A DNA stretch of 64,000 nucleotides from contig NC_079513.1 in the NCBI RefSeq assembly GCF_000801105.2, positions 23,094,273-23,158,272 of the forward strand, written 5' to 3'. The DNA comes from Raphanus sativus. Taxonomy: Eukaryota > Streptophyta > Magnoliopsida > Brassicales > Brassicaceae. This document shows, in pieces, positions 38,203 through 49,535 of the stretch. The notes beneath the pieces are model-generated. The model ran no database searches. It was not told the origin of the DNA and worked only from the letters and a program-made list of their open reading frames with translations. A program made the position numbers and the translations under genes. Positions within the stretch are counted from its first letter, which is position 1. Each line of letters starts with the position of its first letter.

Positions 38203-39649
38203 ATGTATACAAAGAAGAGCTTCTCTCTCATTTCATCATCTCCCCTTGCCGTTGACTCTTCCTCTTCCTCTCTCGCCGTCCCTTGCTTCTTCTCTCGGAT
38301 TCCACGGTTCCTCAATCTTCGAATCGCGACAAGTTTTAAATCAACAACCTCCACGTATCATCCTCGGAGTCTAACGTCTCCACTCGCCGCCCTAATGTTT
38401 CCGGAAAACACAGTCCTCTCAGATGTCTGCGCCACCGGAATCTCCGGCGTCGTCGCTTTCTCGTGCCTCGGTTTCTGGGGAGAGATTGGCAAGCGCGGCA
38501 TCTTCGACCAGGTCACATATATATTTACCTCTTACGTTTATACGTAGTTGACTCTGTATGATGTGATAAGTCCTTTGTGCTTTGTTCTGTAATAGCCAAT
38601 TAATACGTAGTCTTGTCTTGTCTCTGCTTTAGGACAGAACAGAGTAAGGACTTGGTTTTTTTAGGCATAATATGTGACTGACCAATACCATTTTCATGAT
38701 TCTTTTTTTTTTTTTTTTTTCAGAAACTCATCAGGAAGCTTGTGCACATAAACATTGGCCTTGTTTTTATGCTTTGCTGGCCGCTCTTCAGGTAATACTT
38801 ACTTCCTGTCAAACATTTAATCCAATTTGACCGCTGCATCTTTGGCTCTTCTCCTTCTATCACTATCACTTCACCCAACGACCATCTATTATTTCAGTTC
38901 TGGACTCCAAGGAGCGCTTTTCGCTTCTCTTATACCTGGACTTAATATATTAAGGATGCTGCTCCTGGGCCTTGGTGTCTACCAAGACGAAGGAACTATC
39001 AAGTCTATGAGCAGACACGGTGATCGCAGGTTTACCTGTGTTTTTTTTTTGACATAATACCTGCACATAATATCTTCTTTTTGTCATTTCACAAATTGTC
39101 TATGGATTGTCAGGGAACTACTCAAGGGACCGCTTTATTATGCACTCTCCATCACATCGGCGTGTATCTTCTATTGGAACACATCTCCAATAGCCATTGC
39201 AGTGATATGCAACCTCTGTGCTGGAGATGGTACGTACAGCTTAGCTCTGTTTCTATTTCAGTAATATTTTTTCAACCTTTTTTGTATTGTCAAGTTGAAT
39301 CCATTGGATGATGACGTCCTATACACTCTTTTGTCCTTACATTATGTTTAAAGGCATGGCTGACATTGTTGGGAGGCGGCTTGGAACAGAGAAGCTTCCT
39401 TACAATAGAAACAAATCAGTAGCTGGTAGCATTGGGATGGCGATCGCAGGGTTCTCAGCATCCGTTGCGTACATGTACTACTTTGCTTCGTTTCGTTACA
39501 TTGAGAATAGCGGGTGGGATATGATTCTTCGCTTCTTCATCATCTCTATAGCATCGGCTTTTGTGGAATCACTCCCTGTAAGCACCGACATTGACGACAA
39601 TCTTACCGTTTCCTTAACATCTGCCTTGCTCGGTACTCTACTCTTCTAA
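38203..39649 (+). CDS. FOLK: Farnesol kinase-like protein, copy 2, plastid-targeted
   Basis: Exons 38203-38511, 38724-38791, 38898-39029, 39114-39229 and 39354-39649 join to 306 residues. Residues 1-65 are Ser-rich and basic with few acids (MYTKKSFSLISSSPLAV and on), a likely chloroplast transit peptide. The mature part begins around MFPENTVLSDVC and has several hydrophobic helices, GTIKSMSRHGDRRELLKGPL and CNLCAGDGMADIVGRR, with a C-terminus LTSALLGTLLF. It matches Arabidopsis FOLK (At5g58560, from memory), which phosphorylates farnesol and affects abscisic acid responses. Start choice: the ATG at 38203 is the first in frame and gives the transit peptide. All five introns' neighbours have GT-AG borders, and no break was seen. 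Confidence 0.9.
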
Positions 39650-40858
39650 TAGCAGCGCTGAGTCTGTTCCCCTGTATCATCAACTACAGAGTCATCGAGT
39701 TTTGACTGCCTCTGTAGTAAATCTACATTCTTAGTTCCCACTTGTTAGTGAATAACCTCATATTGTTGTGTTGTTGTTTCTGTAGACGATCTTATTTTTT
39801 CAGCTGTAACTGCAGTTGGGTGCAATGTTGTAATGTAGTGTAGAATATAGTGACACTATGCTTCTACGATTTCTACTAGAAACTCAATACATATGCTTGT
39901 TTGTTGTTGGTTTTGACCTGTGGCTATTTTGAAAGCAACTCTTACACTCTAAAGAAGCGTCTTCTCACCAGAGCCAAAGCCGGTCTTGTACATAGCTCAT
40001 TGAAACATTGGCTTTAGCCATCCAAAATTCTGAAAGTTAATACATAAACATAGATTTATATGAAGTGTAAAAATACAAAATATTATTAATGTTTTTGCTA
40101 AATTTCAAGACTGTCCTGTTTCTGTTTCTGTCAAGTGGGACTGGTGAGTGTAAGGCGCTTCAGACAAGGAAGTAACAAGAGAAAAACGGTGAAGCTTATA
40201 ACAACAAGTATGGTCAAGATCTCATCATGCGTCGTGTAGTGTCTGTCTCTTATGAAGGGAAGTCACTCGCCAACTTAAGGCCTCCATCGTCGAAGTTACC
40301 ATTATAGGTTACCTCAAAACCAAGTTACACAAGCGATCGAAAGTTAAATGGGCCACAGATGGCCTTTTCATACATGTTATAGCCCAAATTACGTAGGACC
40401 CCGCGTTAACTAAAATCGCGCCGTTTTGGTATGTTAAAAAGAAGAAACGCGTGCCGTTCAGCGGAATTAGTGCCGTGGCAGTTCGCTCATGATTCCTTGT
40501 TTCTCTTCTCCGTCGAGTGAAGTTTCACGAGAGATCCAAAAGGCGAAAAACTCTTACCTCCCTCCTCCGTCTCACCGCCGCCGCGACTCAGCCGTGAACT
40601 GTAAGCTCTCTAATCCCATTGCGATTTTCGTTATTCTGTAAAAATTGATTAAGAATCTCCCCGAGCTCATCTGTTAGATAGTGAAATCGCCTTTTGTTGA
40701 AAAATCCCTCTCGATTGGTCGGTTCGAATTTGTTAGAGTTTCATCTTCTCTGAGGACACTCGCTTTTTCTAGGGCTCGTGAATAGGGATGCAGACTACCT
40801 TCTTAACGATTTGTTTGTTTTCGCAGAGCATTCTCGTGTTTAAAGAGAGAGGATTCAA
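39650..40858. other. Intergenic, farnesol kinase 2 3' end to SGF11 leader
   Basis: 39650-40195 is similar to 33556-34095, part of the duplication. 40390-40858 looks like the SGF11 promoter and 5' leader, with a likely leader intron ending TTTTCGCAG near 40826. Confidence 0.5.
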
Positions 40859-41520
40859 ATGTCTAACGCAGAGGATAATAAATCTTCCAATGATCAGGTA
40901 TATCTGCTAATTAATAGACCTATCTGCTAGTGAACACAGTTTCAAAATCTGTATCTTTTGTTGTGTGTTGCAGCTCTCGTCCCAGGTTTTTCTTGATCTT
41001 GTAGACTCGGTGATTGCTGACGTGGCATCCGAGTGTCACCGGATAGCGAGACTAGGGCTTGACCGAGACTTGGAGGTAGTAGAAGAAGAGTTGAGGTTAT
41101 CAGTGGAAGCGCGTGCTAAAGTTGCTGATCCTAGCAACAACCTAGAGGCCAACACTAAATACGTTGTTGATATATTTGGTCAGAGCCACCCTCCTGTAGC
41201 TACTGAGGTGTTCAACTGTATGAACTGTGGGAGACAGATCGTTGCGGGGAGGTTTGCTCCTCATTTGGAAAGATGCATGGGGAAGGTGAGATCTTATTGA
41301 GAGATACTCTTACTACAAAATGTGTTGTTGTTTTTTTGAGCGTCTGGTTCTTGATTTTTTGTTTTTTCTTTTGGCGGTTACGTAATAGGGAAGAAAGGCT
41401 CGCGCCAAGGTGACCAGGAGCACAACTGCTTCCCAGAAACGGAGCTCACGACGCAACCCAAGTGATAACCAGTTAGCAAGTGGTCCACCTGGTTTTGAAG
41501 AGAACGTGAAAAGGGCTTGA
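40859..41520 (+). CDS. SGF11: SAGA-associated factor 11 (SGF11) homologue
   Basis: Exons 40859-40897, 40974-41285 and 41389-41520 join to 160 residues. The N-terminal helix VFLDLVDSVIADVASECHR docks to the deubiquitinase module. Residues about 89-113 hold the SGF11 zinc finger, NCMNCGRQIVAGRFAPHLERC (C-x2-C-x12-H-x3-C). A basic tail follows (GRKARAKV, then KRSSRRN). SGF11 is a subunit of the SAGA histone H2B deubiquitination module with UBP22 and ENY2. It is nuclear. Length and motifs are complete. It corresponds to At5g58575 (from memory). Confidence 0.92.
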
Positions 41521-42548
41521 AGGAGGACAACCTAGGAGAGGCTTATGCTGAACTGCAATGTGGCTAGTAACTGCCTCAGACCGGATTGGTATGAATCCGT
41601 GGTTTATATTCAGTGTGCACAAAAAGAGAAAAAGTAAGTAGCTGAGGTTTATAATATTGTTATTTCACCAGGTTATCAGCCTTGGCATGTCAGTCTACAG
41701 ATTGAAATGAAATGACTCTTTGGGTACAATGGGTATATTCACCTTGCAAACTAGTATCAGATAAACTTTGTAGATTCACCTTGTTGGAAGAAAGCTTAGC
41801 AACCTCATCACTGGCTATATCTATCATTGCCTGTTTTTGGTTTCCCATTGTGTGACCACACATATCTCTGCACCTTATCTTCTTTATTTGAGAATGAATA
41901 GTTTAGGTTTTGTCTTTGGGGATATTGGATTGAATAACGTGAGAGGTTTCAGGGTCATGTCGAGAAATACAAAGAATGATAAAAGAGTAAGCTAATAAAA
42001 GAAGTAGACCATCTGAAAACAACCTCTCAGCTTATTTGATGTGGAAAATTCTTACTTTGATTGAACTCTAAAATATCGTACATGTTGTGGTCACTACAAA
42101 GTTAACGTCTTTCTTAATTCATCACTCGTTTTCTCCAGCTCTTAGTTTATTCTATGTATGTGTATGAAAACGACTGGTCTTTATAACACTGCAAAAAGAA
42201 TGGTGTCCTACTGAATATGAAATCATTTGGAAGGTAGAAGAAGAAGATGCCAAGAATAAAAAGCATAGTTTACAGTTTGAAACAATGAGTAAAACAGTAG
42301 ATGCTTTGACCTCAACTGCCAGGTGAGTGATGTAGCCCTCTGAGATTCTGTCACATCTCATCAAAGCTGTAGATTTTACATGTGATCCCATAGAAATGAT
42401 AAGACAATTTTTAAGAATTAAGATACATGAACTTAAGGTTTTGCCTTTTAGTGGCAGAAGTAAGTATTGATTTGCATGGACAAAAAAGAATCATTAGCTT
42501 CTTCAACCAACGCTTTAATAAACTAAATTACTACAGGGATTTGTTTAT
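41521..42548. other. Intergenic between SGF11 and ATL63 (convergent genes)
   Basis: SGF11 3' sequence followed by AT-rich DNA. No further gene recognised. Confidence 0.4.
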
Positions 42549-43529
42549 TTATTTTACATTTCCAAAACTGTTTGCTTGACAATTGTTTATAGTATATTTT
42601 ATTGTTACGGAGAGGAATCTTGCGTCGTCGCCGACGGGAACAAACTTGTTACACTCCGGTCTACTTCTACTACTCAACATCCTCATCAACGAACTGGATG
42701 CTGATGACGCCACCGAAGACGTTGATCTCCGATCACCTCTTGATCCTATCTCCTCATCCAATACTTCGATTCTAACCTCTCCTTCGTCGTCAACCCCTGT
42801 TTTGAGATTATCTTCCATCACAGCAAGAGACAGTGAAAATCTCCGATCACCGGCGACGACGTTCTCATCTCCTCCGGCTGGAAACATCTGAAGAGTAACC
42901 TCTGATCTTTCTTCTTCTTCCACTCCATCATTTTCGTAGTTGATGGCCGGTTTGAGGTTGTCTTGATCGGAGACGGAAAGAACAGGGGATCGACAGAGAG
43001 GACAAGTAGAGTGAGAAGACAGCCACATGTCTATACACTCAACGTGAAACGCATGTCCGCAACTTCTCAACTTTCTTCCGACATCTCCCACTTCCCACAA
43101 ACCAAGACATATCACACATTCATCTTCTTCTTCTTCGTCTTTCTCGTCGTCTTCGTACACGAACAGAGGAATCGAGGAAATCACTGAAGAATCCAAACCT
43201 TTGTCATCGCTTGTTGCAGCAGCAGCGGACGGAGAAACTCCACCGTCTAAACCTCCTAGTGGAACTGGAGGTATGATTCTTGTAACGGTTCTTCTTCTTC
43301 TTCTTCTACTACGGCGGCGTCGAGCGGAGGAGAATTCTTGGTCGGAGTGTGACCAGAAATAGCGGGCGTAGAAATGGAGAAGCAAGACGAAGAGGACGAC
43401 TAATAGAAGGAAGACGAGAGCAGCCAAGAGGACATTTGAGTTGTAAGAAGATAAGACTCCGAGGAAACTCGAGAGACTGCTTCTCCTACTCATTGATCCT
43501 TCTTCTCCTCCTTCTTCTTCTTCTCTCAT
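42549..43529 (-). CDS. ATL63: RING-H2 E3 ubiquitin ligase of the ATL family (ATL63-like)
   Basis: A single exon of 326 residues. Near the N-terminus is a transmembrane helix (LLAALVFLLLVVLFVLLLHF, about residues 34-53), then a very basic arginine run coded by CTT/CTC-rich DNA. A PLFVYEDDE segment (ATL GLD-like region) is followed by the RING-H2 finger, about residues 138-179: ECVICLGLWEVGD, CGHAFHVECIDMWL, STCPLCR. All eight zinc ligands are present, with the Trp and Pro typical of ATLs. The Ser/acid-rich C-terminal half is unstructured. ATLs are membrane-anchored ligases often tied to defence or stress. Position supports At5g58580/ATL63 (from memory). The start at 43529 is first in frame; a second Met at residue 13 is possible. 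Confidence 0.9.
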   Translation of the reverse strand: MREEEEGGEEGSMSRRSSLSSFLGVLSSYNSNVLLAALVFLLLVVLFVLLLHFYARYFWSHSDQEFSSARRRRSRRRRRRTVTRIIPPVPLGGLDGGVSPSAAAATSDDKGLDSSVISSIPLFVYEDDEKDEEEEDECVICLGLWEVGDVGRKLRSCGHAFHVECIDMWLSSHSTCPLCRSPVLSVSDQDNLKPAINYENDGVEEEERSEVTLQMFPAGGDENVVAGDRRFSLSLAVMEDNLKTGVDDEGEVRIEVLDEEIGSRGDRRSTSSVASSASSSLMRMLSSRSRPECNKFVPVGDDARFLSVTIKYTINNCQANSFGNVK

Positions 43530-43985
43530 TGTGTTTATGACTTCGGAGAGAGCTTTTATTTTTATTTTTTTCTTGGATCAACGTGATTTCTTTATTTGAT
43601 GGAGGGTTGGTTTGATTTATATACGTGTAAAGTGATTTGTATATGGGGAAAATCAAAAGTACGTATAAATGCTATAGACGAATATGTATATATTGAGAAC
43701 AAACAAAAAGATTTAAAATAAACATATTAGTCGTTTTCATTATTTATATACAAATACAAACCCACATAATTTAATTGTCTGAAAGATATTCAAAAGACAT
43801 TGTGAAAAGTAAGTCATGTTATATTATTGATATATATATCCTGGTTTTGAATATTGATGAAATGTGCAGTAGAAGTACTTGCAGTTGCAGGGAATGGTTG
43901 TGGGGCTTTGTCTTTTAGTTTGTTGTGGTTGCAACCAAATATAGAGTGGAGGTTGTGAGTTTAAGAGACGGGTGGGGTTTGTTTT

Positions 43986-44274
43986 TGTATGCATATCTCT
44001 ACAACTCTATGCTATGAATCAATCTCTAAAGTCTAAACCTAAGGTTTAGACTCATACAATGCATTAGACTGGTATGGAGTTATATATAAGTATTTAATAA
44101 AAAAATACTTTTACAATTTTAGAGCTATTTAATATATATATATATATTATATATATATATTTTTTTTTGTTTGTGTATGCATATCTCTACAACTCTATGC
44201 TATGAATCAATCTCTAAAGTCTAAACCTAATGTTTAGACTCATACAATGCATTAGACTGTATAGAGTTATATAA
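43986..44274. repeat. Direct duplication of about 100 bp
   Basis: A block running from TGTATGCATATCTCTACAAC through CATACAATGCATTAGACT occurs at about 43986-44095 and again at 44174-44274, nearly identical. About 80 bases of AT-rich DNA lie between, including TA repeats. Confidence 0.8.
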
Positions 44275-44929
44275 GTATTTTATATATATATTTTTATTTA
44301 TTTTATATATATATTATATTTAAAATTTAGAGATCAAAATGAATGTTTGATTAGCTTTTTGTCCATGACTATACTTTGATTACTATGAATCAATCTCTGA
44401 ACCTCAAATTTGTAGTGGCAAGAGAGTAAGGTAGGAAAATAAAGAAAGGGAACACAATATACTAAAAGAAGAGAAGTGGGCAGTGGAGGTCACATGAAAG
44501 GTAGCTTAGAAAAGAAGGTAAGTAGGGAGAGATCGAAGAAGAGTTTACGTGAATATAAAGCAAAAGTAGAAGACGAGGAACGCTATGCCTATGCAACTAC
44601 TTCTAATAAACATCTTTACACGTTTCTCCATTAACCAACTTGTACGATATTCTATTGTTAAAATAGTGATGTACTCGTATTAGATGTTCTGAGGTCCTAG
44701 GCTCCTAGCCACGAGGCACCGAGAAGGGTCGAGTCTTTAAAATTAAATGACTCGTCAAGGTAACGGAGTTTACTCCAAAAAGAACAAATCCCCATGACTT
44801 TTTTTCTTGTTTAGTAGTAGTACAGAAATAACGCTTCCTATTTTTCAGTTTATATATTACTAGTCAAACATGTTTTTATATTTTATGAACATTTTTGGTT
44901 AACGTTGAGTTAGGAAGTAGAGTAGGAAA

Positions 44930-45595
44930 TGAGCATTGTTATCTGTTAAATTTGATTTAATTCGTTATTCGTTTCAATGCGAAAATTCTGTATCCGTAAA
45001 CTTTCAAAGTAAATCAAATATTAAAAATCAATATCCGTTAAAATTAAAACAAATCAAAAATATTAAAATTTTAGAAAAATGAATATCCACTCCGATCGCA
45101 ATATATATATACATGTATATCTTGATTGTATTTAAAGTTTTAAATGTATAAAATTATATAATTATTATTCAAACATATGATTTGACAAATTATATTCAGA
45201 TATTATTTATATAAAAGTATTACATAAAAAGATAAATTTTTATGACAATTATAATTTTTTCTTAAGTTTTGTGTTATTATATTGTTAGCTAATTTTAAAA
45301 AATTAAAAAATATGTAGATTCACTACTTGTTTTAATTTTAATTTTATATATCATACAAAAAATATTTTACGAAACAAATTGGTATCAAATTTTTAAGATA
45401 TATTTGTTTTGATCAAAATAGAAGAGATATTTGTAATTATTCATAAATATCTGTAAATATTTATTTATTTTTGGATATTCGTTTTCCGAATATCCATACT
45501 TTTTGAAGTAAGATAAATCGAAAAAATAGATATCCGTAACATATAAAACAAATCATAAATATCTTAAAAACCGGATATCTGAACCGTGTCCAACC
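44930..45595. repeat. Dispersed AT-rich repeat, second copy
   Basis: It shares GGATAT-type words and the ending GGATATCTGAACCGTGTCC with the insert at 36735-37300. Class unknown. Confidence 0.4.
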
Positions 45596-46571
45596 GTAAG
45601 TAGAGTAATTTTAGTGGCAATAATAATTGTTTTGCCGATAGTTATAAGAAAACGACAGTACTTGAAAATGGCAGTCGGCTCCTTATTTTGAGCCTTCATT
45701 TTTCCATCTTCATTTTTAGCCTTTATTCCTTTTTCACCTTTTTTTGCATGCTAATTGTTTTTCTTCCCAACTATGAATTACTTCTACATCAACTTTTGAA
45801 TTAAGTATCGTACATTCATCTACTAATAATATTATGAAGATACATCTTAAAACATACAATTATACAAGGGAGAAACACCTCAAAAATGTTTAATTGTGTT
45901 GTATTAATACTTTTTGGACAGGAATTTAAATGGCAAGGCGAGAGATAGAGAGGAATTTCAAACATGTGTTGCCGTTCAAATTTTGGGTCTAGGGATCAGA
46001 ACTTTGTTTCGGCCATAAACTTTATAATTCTTTTCCTTTAAGAACCACCTTATTTGCTGCAACAAGTCACTTTCTTTGCTTTTATCATACCCCACTGACG
46101 GCCCATTAATATAAAAGAATTTTATGTTTAACTGTAATACCAATCATGCACAATTAGCCAATTAACTTCACTCTGCATTTCAGATAAATGAAATCACCCA
46201 TGATTTTTAAAACATTCTTCCTCGTCAACAAGTACAAACAAATTGAAGTCAACAAGTACAAAATAAAATTGTGATTAATAGGTATTTGGTGTGTCAGATT
46301 ACAAATGAATCATCAGCGGGATTAAATCCTCAGCCAGGGATAACTGTTTTTCATATTTGTTCTCATCATACACATCATCCCCTCTTAATCTCAACAAAAA
46401 AAACTACAAAAAAAGGCAGAAGCCTTGGACGGTGGTCTTACTACTAGTCAAGAAGATTTTATTTCAAAACCGAGACCAATTATATCTCATCGGCTTCTCA
46501 CCAGATTAACAAGGCACCGTAAAATTACAAGTTGATAGCTATCAAAAACAAAGTAGGAAGAACTCAGTCCC

Positions 46572-46574
46572 TTA
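46572..46574. repeat. TTA target duplication, left side of Harbinger element
   Basis: TTA directly before GAGCATC. The matching TTA follows GATGCTC at 51729-51731. Confidence 0.75.
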
Positions 46575-46779
46575 GAGCATCCATATCCCTAGGACTAATT
46601 TGGAGGCCCTTAGAGTATTTTAGTATTATAGTTAGGTTAAGGGACATAGGTTAAGGGTGATATTAAAAATTAAGATTATTGGAGGGACTTGCAAATGTCC
46701 CTTAAGTTTTATTTTTAAAGTAATAAAAAAAAGAGTAGAGATTGAAAAAACATGAAACATTAATTTTTAATGGAGATAC

Positions 46780-46890
46780 AAATTACAAAAAGGAAAAACA
46801 AATCACAAAGTTGAAATACAAATTACAAAAATGAAAAACAAATTACAAAAATGAAAAACAAATTACAAAATGGTAAAACAAATTACAAAC
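46780..46890. repeat. Short tandem repeats near the left end of Harbinger element
   Basis: Four to five copies of CAAATTACAAAAATGAAAAA-type units of about 20 bases, just 3' of the transposase gene. Similar ACAAATTACAAA words occur at 48450-48530. Confidence 0.75.
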
Positions 46891-46902
46891 ATTTTTTTGA
46901 AA

Positions 46903-48144
46903 TCATGGAAGATGTCCAAATTTTTGCCAAATATGTTCGATCAAATCTTCTTTTAAATTTAGATGAATATTTGGATTCCGAACTTCTTTGCGAAGAGCAA
47001 TTCTGCTGCCGTGTTTTGTGGTTTTTTTAATCACAAAAGTTTGATCGCCATCTTCAAATTCCTCGAGAGTGTTTGAATCCCGTTCATCTTTGACAATCAT
47101 ATTATGGAGAATGATACAAGCTCTCATAATATTTCCTATTTTGCTTTTATCCCATAATTTAGATGGATTTTTAACAATGGCGAACCTAGATTGGAGGACT
47201 CCAAAGGCACGCTCAACATCTTTTCGAACGGATTCTTGGGTTGTAGCAAATTTTGAATGTTTTGGAGTCTGTGGTAGTCGGATTGATTGAATAAAAGTCG
47301 CCCACTTTGGATAAATACCATCCGTCAGATAGTAAGCCAAATTGTACTCTCTTCCGTTGACATAGAAATTAACTTCGGGAGCTTCTCCGTTAATTATATC
47401 ATCAAAAACAGGTGATCTATCAAGAATATTGAGATCGTTCATAGTACCTGGAGCTCCAAAAAATGAGTGCCATATCCAAAGGTCATACGAAGCAACCGCC
47501 TCCAACACAATTGTTGGTTTTCCGGATCCTCGAGAATACATCCCTTTCCAAGCGGTGGGGCAGTTCTTCCACTCCCAATGCATACAGTCAATGCTTCCAA
47601 TCATCCCGGGAAATCCACGTTCTTCACCCTTTAGCAGTAGTCTTTGTAGATCCTCCGGTGTGGGACGTCTTAGGTATTGATCGCCAAATAAGTCGATTAT
47701 CCCGGCTGTGAAATTGTGCAAACAGTGTTGAGCCGTTGTTTCAGCAAGTCGTACATACTCGTCAACTGCATCAGAGGCACTACCATAGGCCAATTGACGA
47801 ATTGCTGCGGTACATTTTTGGAGCGGAGTTAGACTCGACCGTCCGAGGGCATCTTCAGTTAGACGAAAATATTCAACTTCTGTAGAGAGACGATGCACAA
47901 TTCTCAAGAACAAGCGCTTGTTCATTCGGAACCGTCGGCGGAATAAATTGTGCGGATATGTTGGAGTGTCCTTGAAATAATCATTCCAGAGTTTTTTGTG
48001 TCCTTCTTCCCGGTTTCTCTCAATATAGATACGTTTTTTTCTCTCTTTTGGTTCCGGAAGCTCTTCATAAAGATCATCAAAAACAGAATCAAAATCATCC
48101 TCCTCATGATTGATGTGATAATGATAGTGAGAAGATGATGCCAT
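46903..48144 (-). CDS. PIF/Harbinger DDE transposase
   Basis: A single exon. The start MASSSHYHYHINHEEDDFDS at 48144 gives 413 residues; an in-frame ATG at 48234 would add 30. An N-terminal helical region (LFRRRFRMNKRLFLRIVHRL) precedes the DDE_Tnp_4 domain. The catalytic acids sit in GSIDCMHWEW (first Asp), GAPGTMNDLNILDRSPVF (second Asp) and RKDVERAFGVLQSRF (Glu). It ends HNMIVKDERD plus an acidic tail. The enzyme cuts and joins the element at TTA targets and normally needs the Myb-like ORF1 protein for nuclear import and end binding. No break was seen. Confidence 0.93.
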   Translation of the reverse strand: MASSSHYHYHINHEEDDFDSVFDDLYEELPEPKERKKRIYIERNREEGHKKLWNDYFKDTPTYPHNLFRRRFRMNKRLFLRIVHRLSTEVEYFRLTEDALGRSSLTPLQKCTAAIRQLAYGSASDAVDEYVRLAETTAQHCLHNFTAGIIDLFGDQYLRRPTPEDLQRLLLKGEERGFPGMIGSIDCMHWEWKNCPTAWKGMYSRGSGKPTIVLEAVASYDLWIWHSFFGAPGTMNDLNILDRSPVFDDIINGEAPEVNFYVNGREYNLAYYLTDGIYPKWATFIQSIRLPQTPKHSKFATTQESVRKDVERAFGVLQSRFAIVKNPSKLWDKSKIGNIMRACIILHNMIVKDERDSNTLEEFEDGDQTFVIKKTTKHGSRIALRKEVRNPNIHLNLKEDLIEHIWQKFGHLP

Positions 48145-48439
48145 GAAGCAATTCTGGATATTTAAAAAAAGAAGGCTGAATAATGTTAAGTTAAGAGAAG
48201 AGGAATACGTTGGATGTTTGAAATGAGAGAACAAGGATGTTACTTATTATATAGATAAGGAACATGTGAATTTGGTGAGATCATGTGACTTATTGGTAGA
48301 ACTAAAAAAACATGTGTCTTTGGTGAGATGTCACTTATTGGTAGGAAGAAACTAAACTTGTGATTTGTTGGTAGAAAGGAAAAAAACATGTAAATTTGGT
48401 GAGATCATGTGACTTATTGGTACAAACTGAATATAGAAA

Positions 48440-48530
48440 TAAATGCAAGAGTACAAATTACAAATTCAAGAGTACAAATACAAGAATACAGATTACAAAG
48501 TCAAGAATACAAATTACAAATTACAAAGTC
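48440..48530. repeat. Short imperfect repeats upstream of the Harbinger transposase
   Basis: Repeated AAGAGTACAAAT and GATTACAAAGTC-like units, 200-300 bases upstream of the transposase start. Possibly subterminal binding or promoter repeats. Confidence 0.5.
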
Positions 48531-48671
48531 ACATGATCCGAGACATGTTAAGATCTAACTCCTGTGAAATGCAACCATATATAACACGTACTAGCAGGTC
48601 GAGTCCAAACGTAAAAAAAAAAGGTCTGGTCTAGTAATAAGTTCAAGAAGAAATTAATATCAAGACTACAA

Positions 48672-49297
48672 TTAGACCACCATGGCTACCACAACCACAA
48701 CAAGAAGCATGGCTATTACAAAGCACTGAAACCCATACTTCTCTAGGCTACTCAACCTCTGCTCAGATTTATCCACCACTATATCATCCACAATCTTCTC
48801 TAGGGTACTCAACCTCTGATCAGTCTCATAGTCAGGCAGCACAGTTAGATTATCTACCTTCTCAGCTAGCTGAAGCACGTGTCTATCTCTCGCTCTCATC
48901 TCCTCCATGATGGCCTCATCCCACCACTTCCAGACATGGCATTCGCCATCGTCAACATTCGCGCAAGTGTAGACTAACCGACCTGTATCACATATACAAT
49001 ACTCATAACCACAATCACATACCACCTACTCATTACATGTATCACATATTCAATACTACACTTACCTGGATCAGTACGACTGTTGCGGAGGAGTGGCTGA
49101 GAACCACAGTAGCAAACCTGTGGGCAGCCAAACTCAACCTCCGGTTGCGGAGGATACTGAACCTCTGAACGTCTTTCCAAGCTTAGCTCAGCTTGATCAC
49201 GGCGTATTAAATCCTCCGTCTCACTGTAGTCACTATCGTCATTGTTTCCAAATAAATCTTCCGACTGAGATGGCTGCGAATAGCTGTAAACTCCCAT
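48672..49297 (-). CDS. GRF zinc-finger, coiled-coil, membrane-anchor protein of the Harbinger element
   Basis: Two exons, 49297-49066 and 48982-48672, give 180 residues. Joining them with GT-AG borders completes the zinc finger: VCYCGSQPLLRNSRTDPG is followed by RLVYTC, then CHVWKWWDEA, so the GRF core (G-R-L/F-x-x-C) spans the junction. The N-terminal 60 residues are acidic and Ser/Gln-rich. Residues about 105-160 are heptad-like, with two near repeats (QRLSTLEKIVDD and QRLSSLEKYGFQ). The end FVIAMLLVVVVVAMVV is a membrane segment. The plan is the same as the GRF gene in the MULE at 6184-6669. Related short genes are common in Brassicaceae. A role as a transposon accessory factor is inference. 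Confidence 0.8.
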
Positions 49298-49535
49298 CGC
49301 TTATTGAACCTGCCATAAACTTCATTAGAGCAACATCATTTATTGAAAACACTAAAGATGACAGATACATAGAGCTACAACTTGATTATGGCAACTTCAT
49401 TTATTGAAAACACTAAAGCATTTCGATACATAGACCAACAACAAACATAAAGACAAGCATAGAGCAGATTTTTCAAACATACAGACAAGCATAAAGGCAA
49501 CAAACAGCAAAAATAAAGACAAGCAGATTTTTCTT

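Larger units (their letters stand above)
43530..46574. other. Intergenic, AT-rich, repeat-containing
   Basis: ATL63 promoter, then a direct duplication (43986-44095 / 44174-44274) and a dispersed repeat (44930-45595). No coding sequence recognised. Confidence 0.45.
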